DNA from: Saprospiraceae bacterium
GTDB lineage: Bacteria > Bacteroidota > Bacteroidia > Chitinophagales > Saprospiraceae
Direction of reading: 5' to 3'
Assembly (NCBI GenBank): GCA_016717145.1
Contig: JADKGD010000013.1
Location: forward strand, 1-64,000
DNA: 64,000 nucleotides
The first letter of the stretch is position 1; every line of letters starts with the position of its first letter. This document shows, in pieces, positions 16,648-25,165 of this stretch. The notes beneath the pieces are model-generated. The model saw only the letters and a list, made by a program, of their open reading frames with translations, was not told where the DNA came from and did no database searches. Position numbers and translations under genes: made by a program.

Positions 16648-17632
16648 TAAAGTTATAATCTTTTATAACTTGCTCAACCATTACTTTAATCGTATGACCT
16701 CCTTCAATTCTAGTCCAGGTAGTATTTATACCTTCAAAAATGTCCTCTTTTTTTGATGGCAAGTCACCTTTCAATAACTCAAGATATTCAAGTTGGCTAC
16801 CCCTGGTTCCAGTGGAACCAAAGCCCTGACATTTATGGTTGCTTCTTGACTCAGCAGCTATTTCAGTATTGGATTTGCCCAATAAAGGGAAATAGACCCC
16901 GACATCCATGCTCATAAGCGCTGATTTATCGGCCTTTTTAAATTTATCTTCGCTGCCATAAAACCACCAACTCGTATTAAAAAACAATCTTTGTGCTTTC
17001 CAGGGTTTTACAAACTTAAATTGTTCCGGATGAACATTTATATCACTGGTTTTGTCAAATAATTCATATGATAATTGGGCTGAGGCAGTGTGATGTCCAT
17101 GAGTTTCGCCCGAAGTTCTATGATCGAATCTATTTATGATTACATCAGGTCTGGTCTTTCTTATAGCCCAAATGACATCAGCTTTTACTTTTTCTGTATC
17201 CCAAATTTTAATGGTTTCTTCAGCATTTTTTGAATACCCAAAATCATTTGCCCTCGAAAACATTTGATGTCCATTATCCACGGATCTGGCCATAAGCAGT
17301 TCCTGTGTTCGCATTACGCCAAGCACTTCGCTTATTTCAGGTCCAATCAGATTCTGGCCGCCGTCACCTCTGGTTAGTGATAAATAGGTAGTATAAGCTT
17401 TCTTTTCGTTGGCAAGGTAGGATATCAATCTGGTATTTTCATCGTCTGGATGGGCAGCCACATATAAAACCGAACCTAGAAAACCCAATCTTTCCAAACC
17501 CATAAATATTTCTCCCGATGTTGGCCTTTTAGGGCTTTGACAGAAAGTATGGCTAATGGTACCAATTGCAATAATTACAGTAAATAATAACCCAGTTATT
17601 TTTTTAATACGAAAATATGAGTTCAAAATCAT
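16589..17632 (-). CDS. PIG-L/LmbE family deacetylase, N-terminal catalytic part
   Basis: A zinc-dependent N-acetylglucosaminyl-type deacetylase domain. The metal motif AAHPDDENTRL is at residues 59-69, followed by SLTRGDGGQNLIGPE and the second histidine cluster GETHGHHTAS near residue 175. The N terminus has a signal peptide (TGLLFTVIIAIGTISHTFCQ), so the enzyme is exported to the periplasm or beyond. The frame stops after SAIQK, where a one-base shift in an A run connects to the 517-residue frame 15094-16647. The whole protein would be near 835 residues. The likely substrate is an acetylated sugar of a glycan or glycolipid; nothing in the neighbourhood narrows it. Confidence 0.88.
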   Translation of the reverse strand: MILNSYFRIKKITGLLFTVIIAIGTISHTFCQSPKRPTSGEIFMGLERLGFLGSVLYVAAHPDDENTRLISYLANEKKAYTTYLSLTRGDGGQNLIGPEISEVLGVMRTQELLMARSVDNGHQMFSRANDFGYSKNAEETIKIWDTEKVKADVIWAIRKTRPDVIINRFDHRTSGETHGHHTASAQLSYELFDKTSDINVHPEQFKFVKPWKAQRLFFNTSWWFYGSEDKFKKADKSALMSMDVGVYFPLLGKSNTEIAAESRSNHKCQGFGSTGTRGSQLEYLELLKGDLPSKKEDIFEGINTTWTRIEGGHTIKVMVEQVIKDYNFNDPSKSVAALVKIYSAIQK

Positions 17633-17729
17633 AATTGTTTTGTTTGTAAAAAATAAAAAATTTGATTCAAATAATTTTGGCCAATTAAATATTTATTTGA
17701 TATTTGCACCGCAACAGTTAAACTTAAAT

Positions 17730-17810
17730 ATGTTAATCATCATATTAGCACTTTCAGTGTCAGCTATTTTGGGAATTGGTATGCTGGTTCAGTCACATAC
17801 CGCAAAATAA
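17730..17810 (+). CDS. Possible 26-residue membrane peptide
   Basis: An ATG at 17730 opens 26 codons that form one hydrophobic helix (MLIIILALSVSAILGIGML) followed by a short polar tail (VQSHTAK). It lies between two minus-strand genes, PIG-L and the NqrM-like protein, and faces the opposite way. Codon use looks normal for the organism, and the shape is that of small single-span subunits or assembly peptides. No ribosome-binding site is visible, as is usual in Bacteroidota, and no family was recognised. It could be a chance open frame. Confidence 0.35.
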   Translation: MLIIILALSVSAILGIGMLVQSHTAK

Positions 17811-17824
17811 TTTGATATCAGGAT

Positions 17825-18034
17825 TTAAGCCTTTGCTTCAGGCATTTTACAATCTTCTTCCGGTTTTTTTCCGCAAACAGTACATTCACCTATCTGATTT
17901 TTTAGCATTGGATTATTACTCGCGCATGATCCTCTGAATTCTTTTCCTGTGACAATATGTCTCAGGTTTATCATCAAAAATGACAATCCAAAAAACCCAA
18001 AAATAATTATAAGAATATAAAAAAACTCTTTCAT
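17825..18034 (-). CDS. Small membrane-anchored Cys-rich protein, NqrM-like
   Basis: A 69-residue protein with one N-terminal membrane helix (FFYILIIIFGFFGLSFLMI) followed by a conserved cysteine cluster, FRGSCAS... GECTVCGKKPEEDC. The single helix plus GSC and CxxC cysteines resembles NqrM (DUF539), the assembly factor that delivers iron to the Na+-translocating NADH:quinone reductase, and the related small proteins of Bacteroidota. No nqr genes are in the window, so this role is inferred from the protein alone. The ATG start is at 18034; the gene is convergent with the possible 26-residue peptide. Confidence 0.6.
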   Translation of the reverse strand: MKEFFYILIIIFGFFGLSFLMINLRHIVTGKEFRGSCASNNPMLKNQIGECTVCGKKPEEDCKMPEAKA

Positions 18035-18218
18035 AACATTATTTTAAAAATTATTTTAATTCTTATAGAAGTCAAAAATCGGATTTGAATCTTTTATTAT
18101 CTTGTTTTAAATAATGAATTCAAAAACAGACATCCTTAAATAACTAAATGTAACAAAGTTAAATTTATAAAGGTTTTAATAATCTTCACAAAGGTAGTAT
18201 TTGTTTTATTCACTTCAT

Positions 18219-18226
18219 TACCTTTG
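18219..18226 (+). promoter_or_regulatory. Bacteroidota -7 box upstream of mazG
   Basis: TACCTTTG matches TAnnTTTG and ends 10 bases before the mazG ATG at 18237. A TTTG lies at 18200-18203, but the spacing of 15 bases is shorter than the usual 19-21, so only the -7 box is proposed. Confidence 0.35.
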
Positions 18227-18236
18227 TTTTCAAAAT

Positions 18237-19028
18237 ATGAAACACTTGGAAAGTATAGGTAATTCGATTAAGCAAACAAAATTGCATGCTTTTTCCAGAC
18301 TTCTTGATATTATGGACGAACTTCGTATAAAATGTCCATGGGATATGAAACAAACCATGGATTCTCTTAGAATTCTGACCATCGAAGAAACCTATGAATT
18401 ATCAGATGCCATACTCGATAAAAATCTAGATGATGTGAAAGAAGAACTTGGTGATCTTATGTTACACATGGTGTTTTATGCCAGAATTGCTGAAGAACAA
18501 AATGCGTTTGATATTGCAGACGCATTACATGCTGTTTGTGATAAACTTATTAAAAGACATCCACATATATATGGTAATGTAATTGTGAAGAATGAAGAAG
18601 ATGTAAAGCGGAACTGGGAACAAATAAAGTTGTCTGAAGGAAAAAAATCTGTATTGTCAGGCGTTCCAAAGAGTCTGCCGGCTATGATAAAGGCTTATAG
18701 AATGCAGGAAAAAACAGCTCAGATAGGTTTTGAATGGAGTTGCATTGATGACGTGTGGGCAAAAGTAGAAGAAGAAATAATGGAGTTTAAAGAAGTAGCC
18801 AAAACTGATGATATGGACCGGAAGGAAGATGAGTTTGGTGACATCCTTTTTTCTTTAATTAATTATGCCCGTTATGCCGGTATCAATCCCGAGACAGCAC
18901 TTGAGAGAGTCAATATAAAATTTAAATCGAGATTTGAATATATTGAAAAAAATGCACCAAAGTCATTATCAGAGATGACTCTTGATGAAATGGATGCTTT
19001 ATGGAATGCTGCTAAAAAGGATAAATAA
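18237..19028 (+). CDS. mazG: Nucleoside triphosphate pyrophosphohydrolase MazG
   Basis: MazG hydrolyses (d)NTPs to NMPs and pyrophosphate and is thought to clean nucleotide pools or tune stress responses. Two MazG domains are visible: the first with RLLDIMDELRIKCPWDMKQT and the metal-binding EETYELSDAI... EELGDLMLHMVFYARI, the second with EEEIMEFKEV... EDEFGDILFSLINYAR. ATG 18237 gives 263 residues, the usual length; an upstream TTG at 18201 is less likely. The gene is flanked by opposite-strand small genes and a long AT-rich leader of the adhesin, so it is probably transcribed alone. Confidence 0.93.
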   Translation: MKHLESIGNSIKQTKLHAFSRLLDIMDELRIKCPWDMKQTMDSLRILTIEETYELSDAILDKNLDDVKEELGDLMLHMVFYARIAEEQNAFDIADALHAVCDKLIKRHPHIYGNVIVKNEEDVKRNWEQIKLSEGKKSVLSGVPKSLPAMIKAYRMQEKTAQIGFEWSCIDDVWAKVEEEIMEFKEVAKTDDMDRKEDEFGDILFSLINYARYAGINPETALERVNIKFKSRFEYIEKNAPKSLSEMTLDEMDALWNAAKKDK

Positions 19029-19227
19029 TTTAACTATTACCTTTTGTCAATCGTAGCGGTAACAGTATTTAATTTACAATATGCACTTTTTTTTATTTAA
19101 TATTTTTATGAAATAAAATCATATTTAATTAAATAATATATAAATATAATAATTATATTAATTGATTTCCTTTTTTTTTATTGAGTTAATTACTACCTTG
19201 TGACTTTAATCTCAAATTAAAGAACAC

Positions 19228-19254
19228 TACACTTAAGTCAATACTTTAAGTGTA
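19228..19254. other. Hairpin in the leader region of the giant adhesin gene
   Basis: TACACTTAA at 19228-19236 pairs with its complement at 19246-19254 around a short loop. It lies about 75 bases before the adhesin ATG, in the 300-base AT-rich gap after mazG. There is no T run after it, so it is more likely an operator or 5' leader structure than a terminator. Confidence 0.35.
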
Positions 19255-19327
19255 TGCGTACGTTTATTCATATTCAGCACTTTAGGGTATTAATGTTATA
19301 TTGATTACCATAAACTCAAGCTGTAGT

Positions 19328-20236
19328 ATGAAAACGAAAATCATCTCATCTCTCATTCAAAAAAGTGTCTTTTTATTATTTTTGGCATTTACCATTAGCA
19401 CAATGCAGGGTCAGGTATCTGTGACTGCTACGGCAGGGACAGTCGGTCCGACGGCTTACACTACGTTGCAACTTGCATTCGATGCGATCAACCTGGGAAC
19501 CCACCAGGGCGCCATTGCAGTTTCCCTTACCGGGAGCACCACTGAAACAGCCAGTGCCGTATTGAATTCAGGTGCCGTGTTACCGGCCGTGTATTCGTCG
19601 GTGGGAATAACGGCAACAATGCCTGTCACGATAAGTGGCAGTATAATTGGTGCAATTATTAAATTGAACGGTGCGGATAATGTAACTATTGATGGACGGA
19701 TTGCCGGCGTCGGAAGGAACATAACGGTGCAAAACACAAGTACTTCTGCTTCAACCGCTGCTATTTGGTTGGCGAGTGTGGCCGCAGGTAATGGGTGTAC
19801 AAACAATGTAATACGTAATTTAGAATTAGCTTGTGGGGCTACTCAGAATACTTTGGCAGTTAGCACTTTTGGTATCATTATGTGTGGAACTACCATAAGC
19901 ACTTCAGCCAATGGTGTAGATAATGATAACAATACTTTTACAGAAAACAGAATTCTTCGTAGTAGGTATGGTATTGTTACTAGAGGTACAACTACCGATT
20001 TAAATCAAAATATACAGGTAACAAAAAATATCATAGGGCCATCTGCATTTGGTGCAGATCAAATAGGTAAAGTTGGTATTTTTATGCAAGCCGATAATTT
20101 AGCAATAGTTTCAGGTAATACCGTTCAATTTGTGGGAGGTCTTTTTGGCAATACTACTAGTGGTGCAGATAAGGTTGGAGTTGGAATTGGCCAAGAGTCG
20201 TGGAGTATGATCCCCAGGGACTCTTACTTCAACTAA
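19328..20236 (+). CDS. Giant T9SS-exported adhesin, N-terminal segment
   Basis: The start of an approximately 11.6-kb gene (19328-30964) that is broken here into several frames. ATG 19328 is followed by a signal peptide (SVFLLFLAFTISTMQGQ), then Thr/Ser/Ala/Gly-rich beta-helix-like sequence with LNGADNVTIDG and NTFTENRILRSRYGI, as in right-handed parallel beta-helix surface proteins. The frame ends at 20236, but the protein continues in another frame (GTLTSTNYTLTKNIIHDVIDERTF, read in parts) from about 20215 to 20345, then shifts again near 20350 into the next segment. At least two indels are needed to restore it. Role: cell-surface adhesion or gliding-related protein is inference. Confidence 0.7.
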   Translation: MKTKIISSLIQKSVFLLFLAFTISTMQGQVSVTATAGTVGPTAYTTLQLAFDAINLGTHQGAIAVSLTGSTTETASAVLNSGAVLPAVYSSVGITATMPVTISGSIIGAIIKLNGADNVTIDGRIAGVGRNITVQNTSTSASTAAIWLASVAAGNGCTNNVIRNLELACGATQNTLAVSTFGIIMCGTTISTSANGVDNDNNTFTENRILRSRYGIVTRGTTTDLNQNIQVTKNIIGPSAFGADQIGKVGIFMQADNLAIVSGNTVQFVGGLFGNTTSGADKVGVGIGQESWSMIPRDSYFN

Positions 20237-20409
20237 TTATACTCTAACTAAAAATATTATACATGATGTTATTGATGAAAGAACGTTTAGTGCAGTTGGG
20301 CTTGTCTTAGCAACTACCAATGCTGGATCTGCTACCAATAACTTAGGTTGCAAACAATTTTATTTATAATGTAAGCTCAAATGGTACAAGTGGAGACCAA
20401 ACTGTTGGT

Positions 20410-20745
20410 TTGGGAATAGCAGGTGGTCATACTGATATTGTTGCAAACAATTCAATTAGTCTTACAGGAGATGTTGATCCAAGTGCAGGAGCAGTTGCTT
20501 CAGTTGCGTTTGGTAGTGGTATTAGAGTTGCAAATGCAAGCAGTGCCAGTCATGCTAATTTAACCTTAGTTAATAATAGTGTTTATATGGATTTAAGTAG
20601 CAGTAGTACTGCTGCAAACCGGTACTATGCAATAAGTGGAAATGCGGCATCTTATGCCTTCGGTACAGGCAGCGAAAATTATAATAATTATTTTATTAAT
20701 ACAGCTAATACTCAAACAGTAACGGGGATTAGGTACTGTATCTGA
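20410..20745 (+). CDS. Giant adhesin, second segment (beta-helix-like) ending at an in-frame TGA
   Basis: The first Met here is internal; the frame is open from about 20352 (NNFIYNVSSNGTSGDQ). The sequence shows short beta-helix rungs such as DIVANNSISLTGDVD and NLTLVNNSVYMDLSS. The stop TGA at 20743-20745 is in the same frame as the next segment, which continues STLTTQFVTLANWQTAY without delay, so one substitution or two compensating indels separate the two. This supports one original protein rather than separate genes. Confidence 0.6.
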   Translation: MGIAGGHTDIVANNSISLTGDVDPSAGAVASVAFGSGIRVANASSASHANLTLVNNSVYMDLSSSSTAANRYYAISGNAASYAFGTGSENYNNYFINTANTQTVTGIRYCI

Positions 20746-20859
20746 AGTACACTTACAACACAATTTGTAACATTAGCAAACTGGCAAACTGCGTATACAG
20801 CTGTACAGGATGCAAACTCCATTCAGGCAAATCCGAACTACGCTTCGCCTACGGGAGAT

Positions 20860-22749
20860 TTGCACCTGATTTCATCATCTCCGAATATTAACGTCGGAAC
20901 GACCATTGCAGCCGTTACTGATGATATCGACGGCGAAGCGAGACCAAATGGCGGGGCCTATGAAATCGGCGCAGATGAATTTTATGCGACACCGGGCGTA
21001 TTGCAATTTAGTTCGGCGACTTACAGCGGCAATGAGGGCACTACCCTGGTAGCCACGGTAACCCGAACTGGTGGCAGTTCCGGAGCAGTCGGCGTTACCT
21101 ATACTTTAACGAACGGCACCGGAACAGGCGGCGCAGCTTGCGGCGCTGGGGTCGATTTCATAAACCCTGGCCCACAGTTGTTGAGTTTTGCCGACGGTGT
21201 AACCAGTCAGCCGATCAGTGTAACCCTTTGTCCGGATGCAGTCCTCGATCCGGGCGAGACATTTATCATCACCCTTTCCTTGCCGACAGGCGGAGCGTCC
21301 CTAGGTTCTCCCACAGTGGCGACTGCGACGATTGGCGATGTTCCGCCACCATTTAGTGGTACTTACACCGTTGGCTCGGGCGGCAACTATCCGTCCCTGA
21401 CAAATACGGGTGGCATCTTTGAAGGCCTTAACCTTTCCGGCGCTACAGGCAATGTTACGATCAATATTATATCTGATCTGACGGGCGAGTGGGGAACCCA
21501 CGCTTTGAATGAAATAGCGGGCGGGTTTACCGTATTGATCAAGCCAAGTGGCGGACCGCGGACCATTACAGGCAGCAGCACAGGCGCTTTGATCAAGATA
21601 AACGGCGCCGATGGAGTTACCATCGACGGCTCTGCTTCCGGCGCATCAGCAGCAGCATGTCCGATAGGCGGAAATGCTGCTTTGCGCGAACTGACGATAC
21701 AAAATACCAATACTGGTACAGCTGCTGTAGTCATTTCTGTACAATCAGGTACCAACGGCGCGCAGAACAATACCATCAAAAATGTCAATGTACTTGGGCA
21801 AGATCCGCTCACTACATTGATAGGTATTTCGTTGGGGGGAAATACGCCCGGACAAGCCGGTACGGACAATGACAACAACCGGGTGGAAAACTGTTCTGTA
21901 AAAAGAGCAATTTTCGGTATTTTTTCCGCCGGCGCCAGTTTGGCAAATCAAAATACCGGAACGGTCATTACCAAAAATGACTTGTCTGCCACCACAACAG
22001 ACCGGGTTTCCCGGGTAGGCATTATTACGTTCAATGATAATGGTATCCAAATAACAGAAAACAGTATTGGCGGTCTTGAGTCGAATGCCGGTTTCGACGT
22101 AGTGGGTATCGGCCTTGGTGCAGGTGCCGCTGATGCCTCAATATCCACAACAGCAACGACTGCGGGCGGTGTAACCAACGCATTGGTATCTAAAAACAAA
22201 ATCAATGGGGTCAATAGTTCCAGCACTGTAGGATTTGCAGCAGTGGGTATTGCAGTAGCCGGCGATGTCGGGGGGGCGAATACGATTAGCAATAACATGA
22301 TTACCGGCGTTACGGCGCCTTCAACCTCACCGGATTTAGTGGCGGGTATTTTTGTCGCCGGCGTCACGGGGGCTGAAACCCGGTTGTATTTCAATTCCGT
22401 ATCCATGACGGGCGACAGGGGAACAGTGACCGGTCAAACGCCAAGTTATGCTATAGCGATCACGGGTACTGACCCGGTGGTGGATCTGAGAAACAATATT
22501 TTATACACGACTCAGATTGCTTCAGGCGGCGGCGTCAATGCCAAAAGCTACGCCATCGGTATGGTAACGACCACTTTTGCCAATCTGAATTCCAATTATA
22601 ATGATTTCTGGTCAGCTGGAGCAAATGACGGGGGTTTCCGAACAGGTTCATTGGGGGCTGGTCTCGGCACAGACTATGCGACACTAGCTTTGTGGCAGGC
22701 GGCCGTCTCCGACGATGCCAACTCCTGGAAATCGATCCCGGTTTTATGA
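20860..22749 (+). CDS. Giant adhesin, third segment with Calx-beta domain
   Basis: This segment begins in the same frame as the preceding one (open from 20746). It has the repeat junction GGAYEIGADEF, then a Calx-beta-like domain (about residues 45-150: LQFSSATYSGNEGTTLVATV ... DPGETFIITLSLP), then a second beta-helix with LIKINGADGVTIDG and NNTIKNVNV. The DNA is visibly richer in G and C than 19800-20800 or the rest of the window, suggesting a different history or source for this block. It stops after DDANSWKSIPVL, where an A-run shift would restore IDPGFMNPLNNLHIPVNAL and a further shift leads into the next segment. Confidence 0.65.
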   Translation: MHLISSSPNINVGTTIAAVTDDIDGEARPNGGAYEIGADEFYATPGVLQFSSATYSGNEGTTLVATVTRTGGSSGAVGVTYTLTNGTGTGGAACGAGVDFINPGPQLLSFADGVTSQPISVTLCPDAVLDPGETFIITLSLPTGGASLGSPTVATATIGDVPPPFSGTYTVGSGGNYPSLTNTGGIFEGLNLSGATGNVTINIISDLTGEWGTHALNEIAGGFTVLIKPSGGPRTITGSSTGALIKINGADGVTIDGSASGASAAACPIGGNAALRELTIQNTNTGTAAVVISVQSGTNGAQNNTIKNVNVLGQDPLTTLIGISLGGNTPGQAGTDNDNNRVENCSVKRAIFGIFSAGASLANQNTGTVITKNDLSATTTDRVSRVGIITFNDNGIQITENSIGGLESNAGFDVVGIGLGAGAADASISTTATTAGGVTNALVSKNKINGVNSSSTVGFAAVGIAVAGDVGGANTISNNMITGVTAPSTSPDLVAGIFVAGVTGAETRLYFNSVSMTGDRGTVTGQTPSYAIAITGTDPVVDLRNNILYTTQIASGGGVNAKSYAIGMVTTTFANLNSNYNDFWSAGANDGGFRTGSLGAGLGTDYATLALWQAAVSDDANSWKSIPVL

Positions 22750-23689
22750 ATCCTTTAAACAATCTTCATATTCCTGTCAATGCTTTACCTTCTGCGGAAC
22801 GCCTATTGCTGGTATTACGGATGATATTGACTGTAACGTACGTTCAGTGAGTGCACCGGCTATCGGCGCAGATGAGCAGCCAGCGGCAATAGCTTGTCCT
22901 ACGGCACCGGCTGTATTAAATGACAACGGCGCTGTTTGCAGCGGCGGTGGTACAGATGATTTCAGCACGTGGCAGACCAATCGCGCTGCTGCTGTAGCGG
23001 GCGCGGGTGGCACAGGTGTTGTCAATACAATAGAATATTCAACTACCGTTCCTTCCAGCGGCTCACCTGCCACAGGCGCGGGTAATATCACAGGTACGAT
23101 TCCTGCAGGTTGTGCTGCAGTTACTCAGGCAGTAACCGCGTATTTGCGTTGCGATAATGGCACGCCCAATAACCTGGCAGATGATATATGGACAGCCATC
23201 GGAACTTACACACTGACGGTGTATCCGGCAGTAGGAACGCCAACGCTTAATACGAATGGTTGCTCCTTTACCGTTACTGGTGCATGTGCAGGAGATATTG
23301 TCACCTTGTTGTCACCAACAACGTTAGGTATCATTACCGGAAACGGAACAAATTCAGCTACCTTTACGGCAAATCCAGGTGAACCTGTCGGGTGCGTCAC
23401 TTACAGTGTCGCCGGTGGTATTCCTAACAGTACCTGTGTTGCATTTTCAGGCGCCGGGCCTACGCCGGCTTGTCCGCAGCTTGTCCTGTGCCTGCAGCCG
23501 CACCAACGGCTGTTACTAGTAAACAGCACATGTACTGTAGTAGGCGGTACCCCTTCCGGCGGTTCTATTTCTGCACCAACGGCACCATGTCCGACAGGAT
23601 CAACCTTACAATATTCTACGAATGCCGGCGCTATCTGGAGTAATACCGTACCACCACACGCCCAGTCGGTCCTGCACAAACAGTTCTGA
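22715..23689 (+). CDS. Giant adhesin, fourth segment with first copy of a 193-residue repeat
   Basis: Real continuity starts near GTPIAGITDDIDC (about 22798); earlier residues are shadow sequence. The segment ends the beta-helix with APAIGADE and then carries repeat copy 1 (22895-23473: CPTAPAVLNDNGAVCSGGGT ... ). The frame stops at 23689. From there to 23860 the family-like sequence (RCNCDAAPATSSPTSSVMTV) is found in other frames, so two or more indels fall here. The segment uses the same frame as the next one, which fits compensating errors. Confidence 0.55.
   Translation: MPTPGNRSRFYESFKQSSYSCQCFTFCGTPIAGITDDIDCNVRSVSAPAIGADEQPAAIACPTAPAVLNDNGAVCSGGGTDDFSTWQTNRAAAVAGAGGTGVVNTIEYSTTVPSSGSPATGAGNITGTIPAGCAAVTQAVTAYLRCDNGTPNNLADDIWTAIGTYTLTVYPAVGTPTLNTNGCSFTVTGACAGDIVTLLSPTTLGIITGNGTNSATFTANPGEPVGCVTYSVAGGIPNSTCVAFSGAGPTPACPQLVLCLQPHQRLLLVNSTCTVVGGTPSGGSISAPTAPCPTGSTLQYSTNAGAIWSNTVPPHAQSVLHKQF
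22895..23473 (+). repeat. 579-bp coding repeat, copy 1
   Basis: A 193-codon unit, starting Cys-Pro-Thr-Ala-Pro-Ala-Val-Leu-Asn and containing AAVTQAVTAYLRCDNGTPNN. It matches copy 2 (24308-24886), spaced by exactly 1413 bases, with no length change between copies. Both encode extracellular Cys-containing modules flanking the P-domain. Confidence 0.85.
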
Positions 23690-23860
23690 CGCGTTGCAAT
23701 TGTGATGCGGCGCCTGCGACTTCAAGCCCGACCAGTTCGGTGATGACGGTACCGGGTACTTGCCCGGGATTATGCCAGGCACAACATACGCCTCTGCGAC
23801 CAACCTCCAACCTGGCCATTCCCGACAACGTCCCCTGCGGGTGTCAACTCTACCATCAAT

Positions 23861-25165
23861 GTGGCAGCCACAGGTAATATTACCGAGTTGAAGTGCGTGA
23901 CTGTGAATTTGGCTCATACCTGGATCGGCGACCTCGTAGTTACCCTCACACACGTCAGCAGCGGCACCTCAGTGCAGTTGTTCCGTCGTCTGAATGCCAC
24001 TGGTGCTACCTCTTTTGGCGAAAGCTCCAACCTGGATGGAACTTACACATTTTGCGCTACCGGCGCCAGCTTTGCAACCGCTGGTAACGGTGGTGGAGAT
24101 GCTTTTGTTATCCCTCCGGACACCTACGCACAGTCAAGCGTCAGCTTGCAAGCGACACCCGCTCAGAACACCAATACCTACGCAAATTTTGTAGGCTTGA
24201 GTTTAAGTGGCGACTGGAGGCTGAACATCGCGGATTATGGAGCTTCCGACCTTGGCACCCTCCGCAACTGGAGCTTTGAAGCCTGTGCAGATGCTGTTGT
24301 GTCAAGCTGCCCAACCGCACCTGCTGTCTTAAACAACAGCGGCTCAGTTTGCAGTGGTGGCGGTACATCCACTTTTGCTGCCTGGCAGACCAACCGGGCG
24401 ACTGCTGTAGCCGGCGCGGGTGGTACAGGTGTCATCAATACCATAGAATATTCCATCTCCGTACCATCAAGTACCAATCCTTCCACAGGAGCCACCAACA
24501 TCACGGGTACGATTCCTGCGGGTTGTGCTGCTGTTACTCAGGCAGTAACCGCTTATATGCGCTGCGATAATGGTACGCCAAATAACCTGACAGATGATAT
24601 TTGGACAGCTATCGGAACGTACACCCTGACGGTGTATCCGGCGGTACGGACTCCAAATATTTTTACTGGTGGTTGTTCTGTTATAGTTACAGGTATTTGT
24701 TCGGGTGATGTAGTCACATTATCGGGCAATACAGCAGCCGGTGTCATAACGAACAACGGAACTAATGCAGCCACCTTTACGGTAAATGCGGGTCAACCTG
24801 TTGGATCAATCAATTATAGTATTACCAGTGGTGTTACAAATAGCACTTGTGTTCCACTTACCGGAGCAACCAGTACACCGGCTTGTGCGGCTGGATGTAC
24901 GCCACCAAGTTGTTTAATCACCGGTAGCAGCTCCGTCTGCACAGGCGGTTCAGTACAATGGTGTGCCCCTGCAGGATTATCAGCATACAACTGGAGCACA
25001 GGCGCAACATCACAATGTATTGTAGTAAGCACAGCAGGAACCTATACAGTAACTGTAACAGATGCGAATGGCTGCACAATCAGTTGTAATAAATCACTTA
25101 CAGTAAATACGCCACCAAGTTGTTTAATCATCAGCATACAACTGGAGCGGCTCCAATGTAAGTAA
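23861..25165 (+). CDS. Giant adhesin, fifth segment: P-domain, repeat copy 2 and a PKD-like unit
   Basis: Residues 1-145 form a proprotein-convertase P-domain-like jelly roll (ELKCVTVNLAHTWIGDLVVT, LQATPAQNTNTYANFVGLSL, SGDWRLNIADYGASDLGTL). It is followed by the second 193-residue repeat and by a Cys/Trp-rich PKD-like unit (CLITGSSSVCTGGSVQWCAP ... GTYTVTVTDANGC). The Met at 23861 is internal; the frame opens upstream with SPAGVNSTINVAATGN. It stops at TAA 25163-25165 within a scrambled copy of the PKD-like unit, and the following long frame resumes in the same reading frame. The P-domain is usual in exported Bacteroidota surface proteins. Confidence 0.65.
   Translation: MAATGNITELKCVTVNLAHTWIGDLVVTLTHVSSGTSVQLFRRLNATGATSFGESSNLDGTYTFCATGASFATAGNGGGDAFVIPPDTYAQSSVSLQATPAQNTNTYANFVGLSLSGDWRLNIADYGASDLGTLRNWSFEACADAVVSSCPTAPAVLNNSGSVCSGGGTSTFAAWQTNRATAVAGAGGTGVINTIEYSISVPSSTNPSTGATNITGTIPAGCAAVTQAVTAYMRCDNGTPNNLTDDIWTAIGTYTLTVYPAVRTPNIFTGGCSVIVTGICSGDVVTLSGNTAAGVITNNGTNAATFTVNAGQPVGSINYSITSGVTNSTCVPLTGATSTPACAAGCTPPSCLITGSSSVCTGGSVQWCAPAGLSAYNWSTGATSQCIVVSTAGTYTVTVTDANGCTISCNKSLTVNTPPSCLIISIQLERLQCK
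24308..24886 (+). repeat. 579-bp coding repeat, copy 2
   Basis: The second copy of the 193-codon unit, at an exact 1413-base offset from copy 1. It is diverged at many positions, yet long runs are shared, for example around IPAGCAAVTQAVTAY. It follows the P-domain directly. Confidence 0.85.

Noticed and set aside
21387..22406. Long minus-strand frames opposite the adhesin
   Set aside because: They are shadow frames produced by the G/C-richer codon pattern of the adhesin, rich in Ala, Pro and Val without family features.
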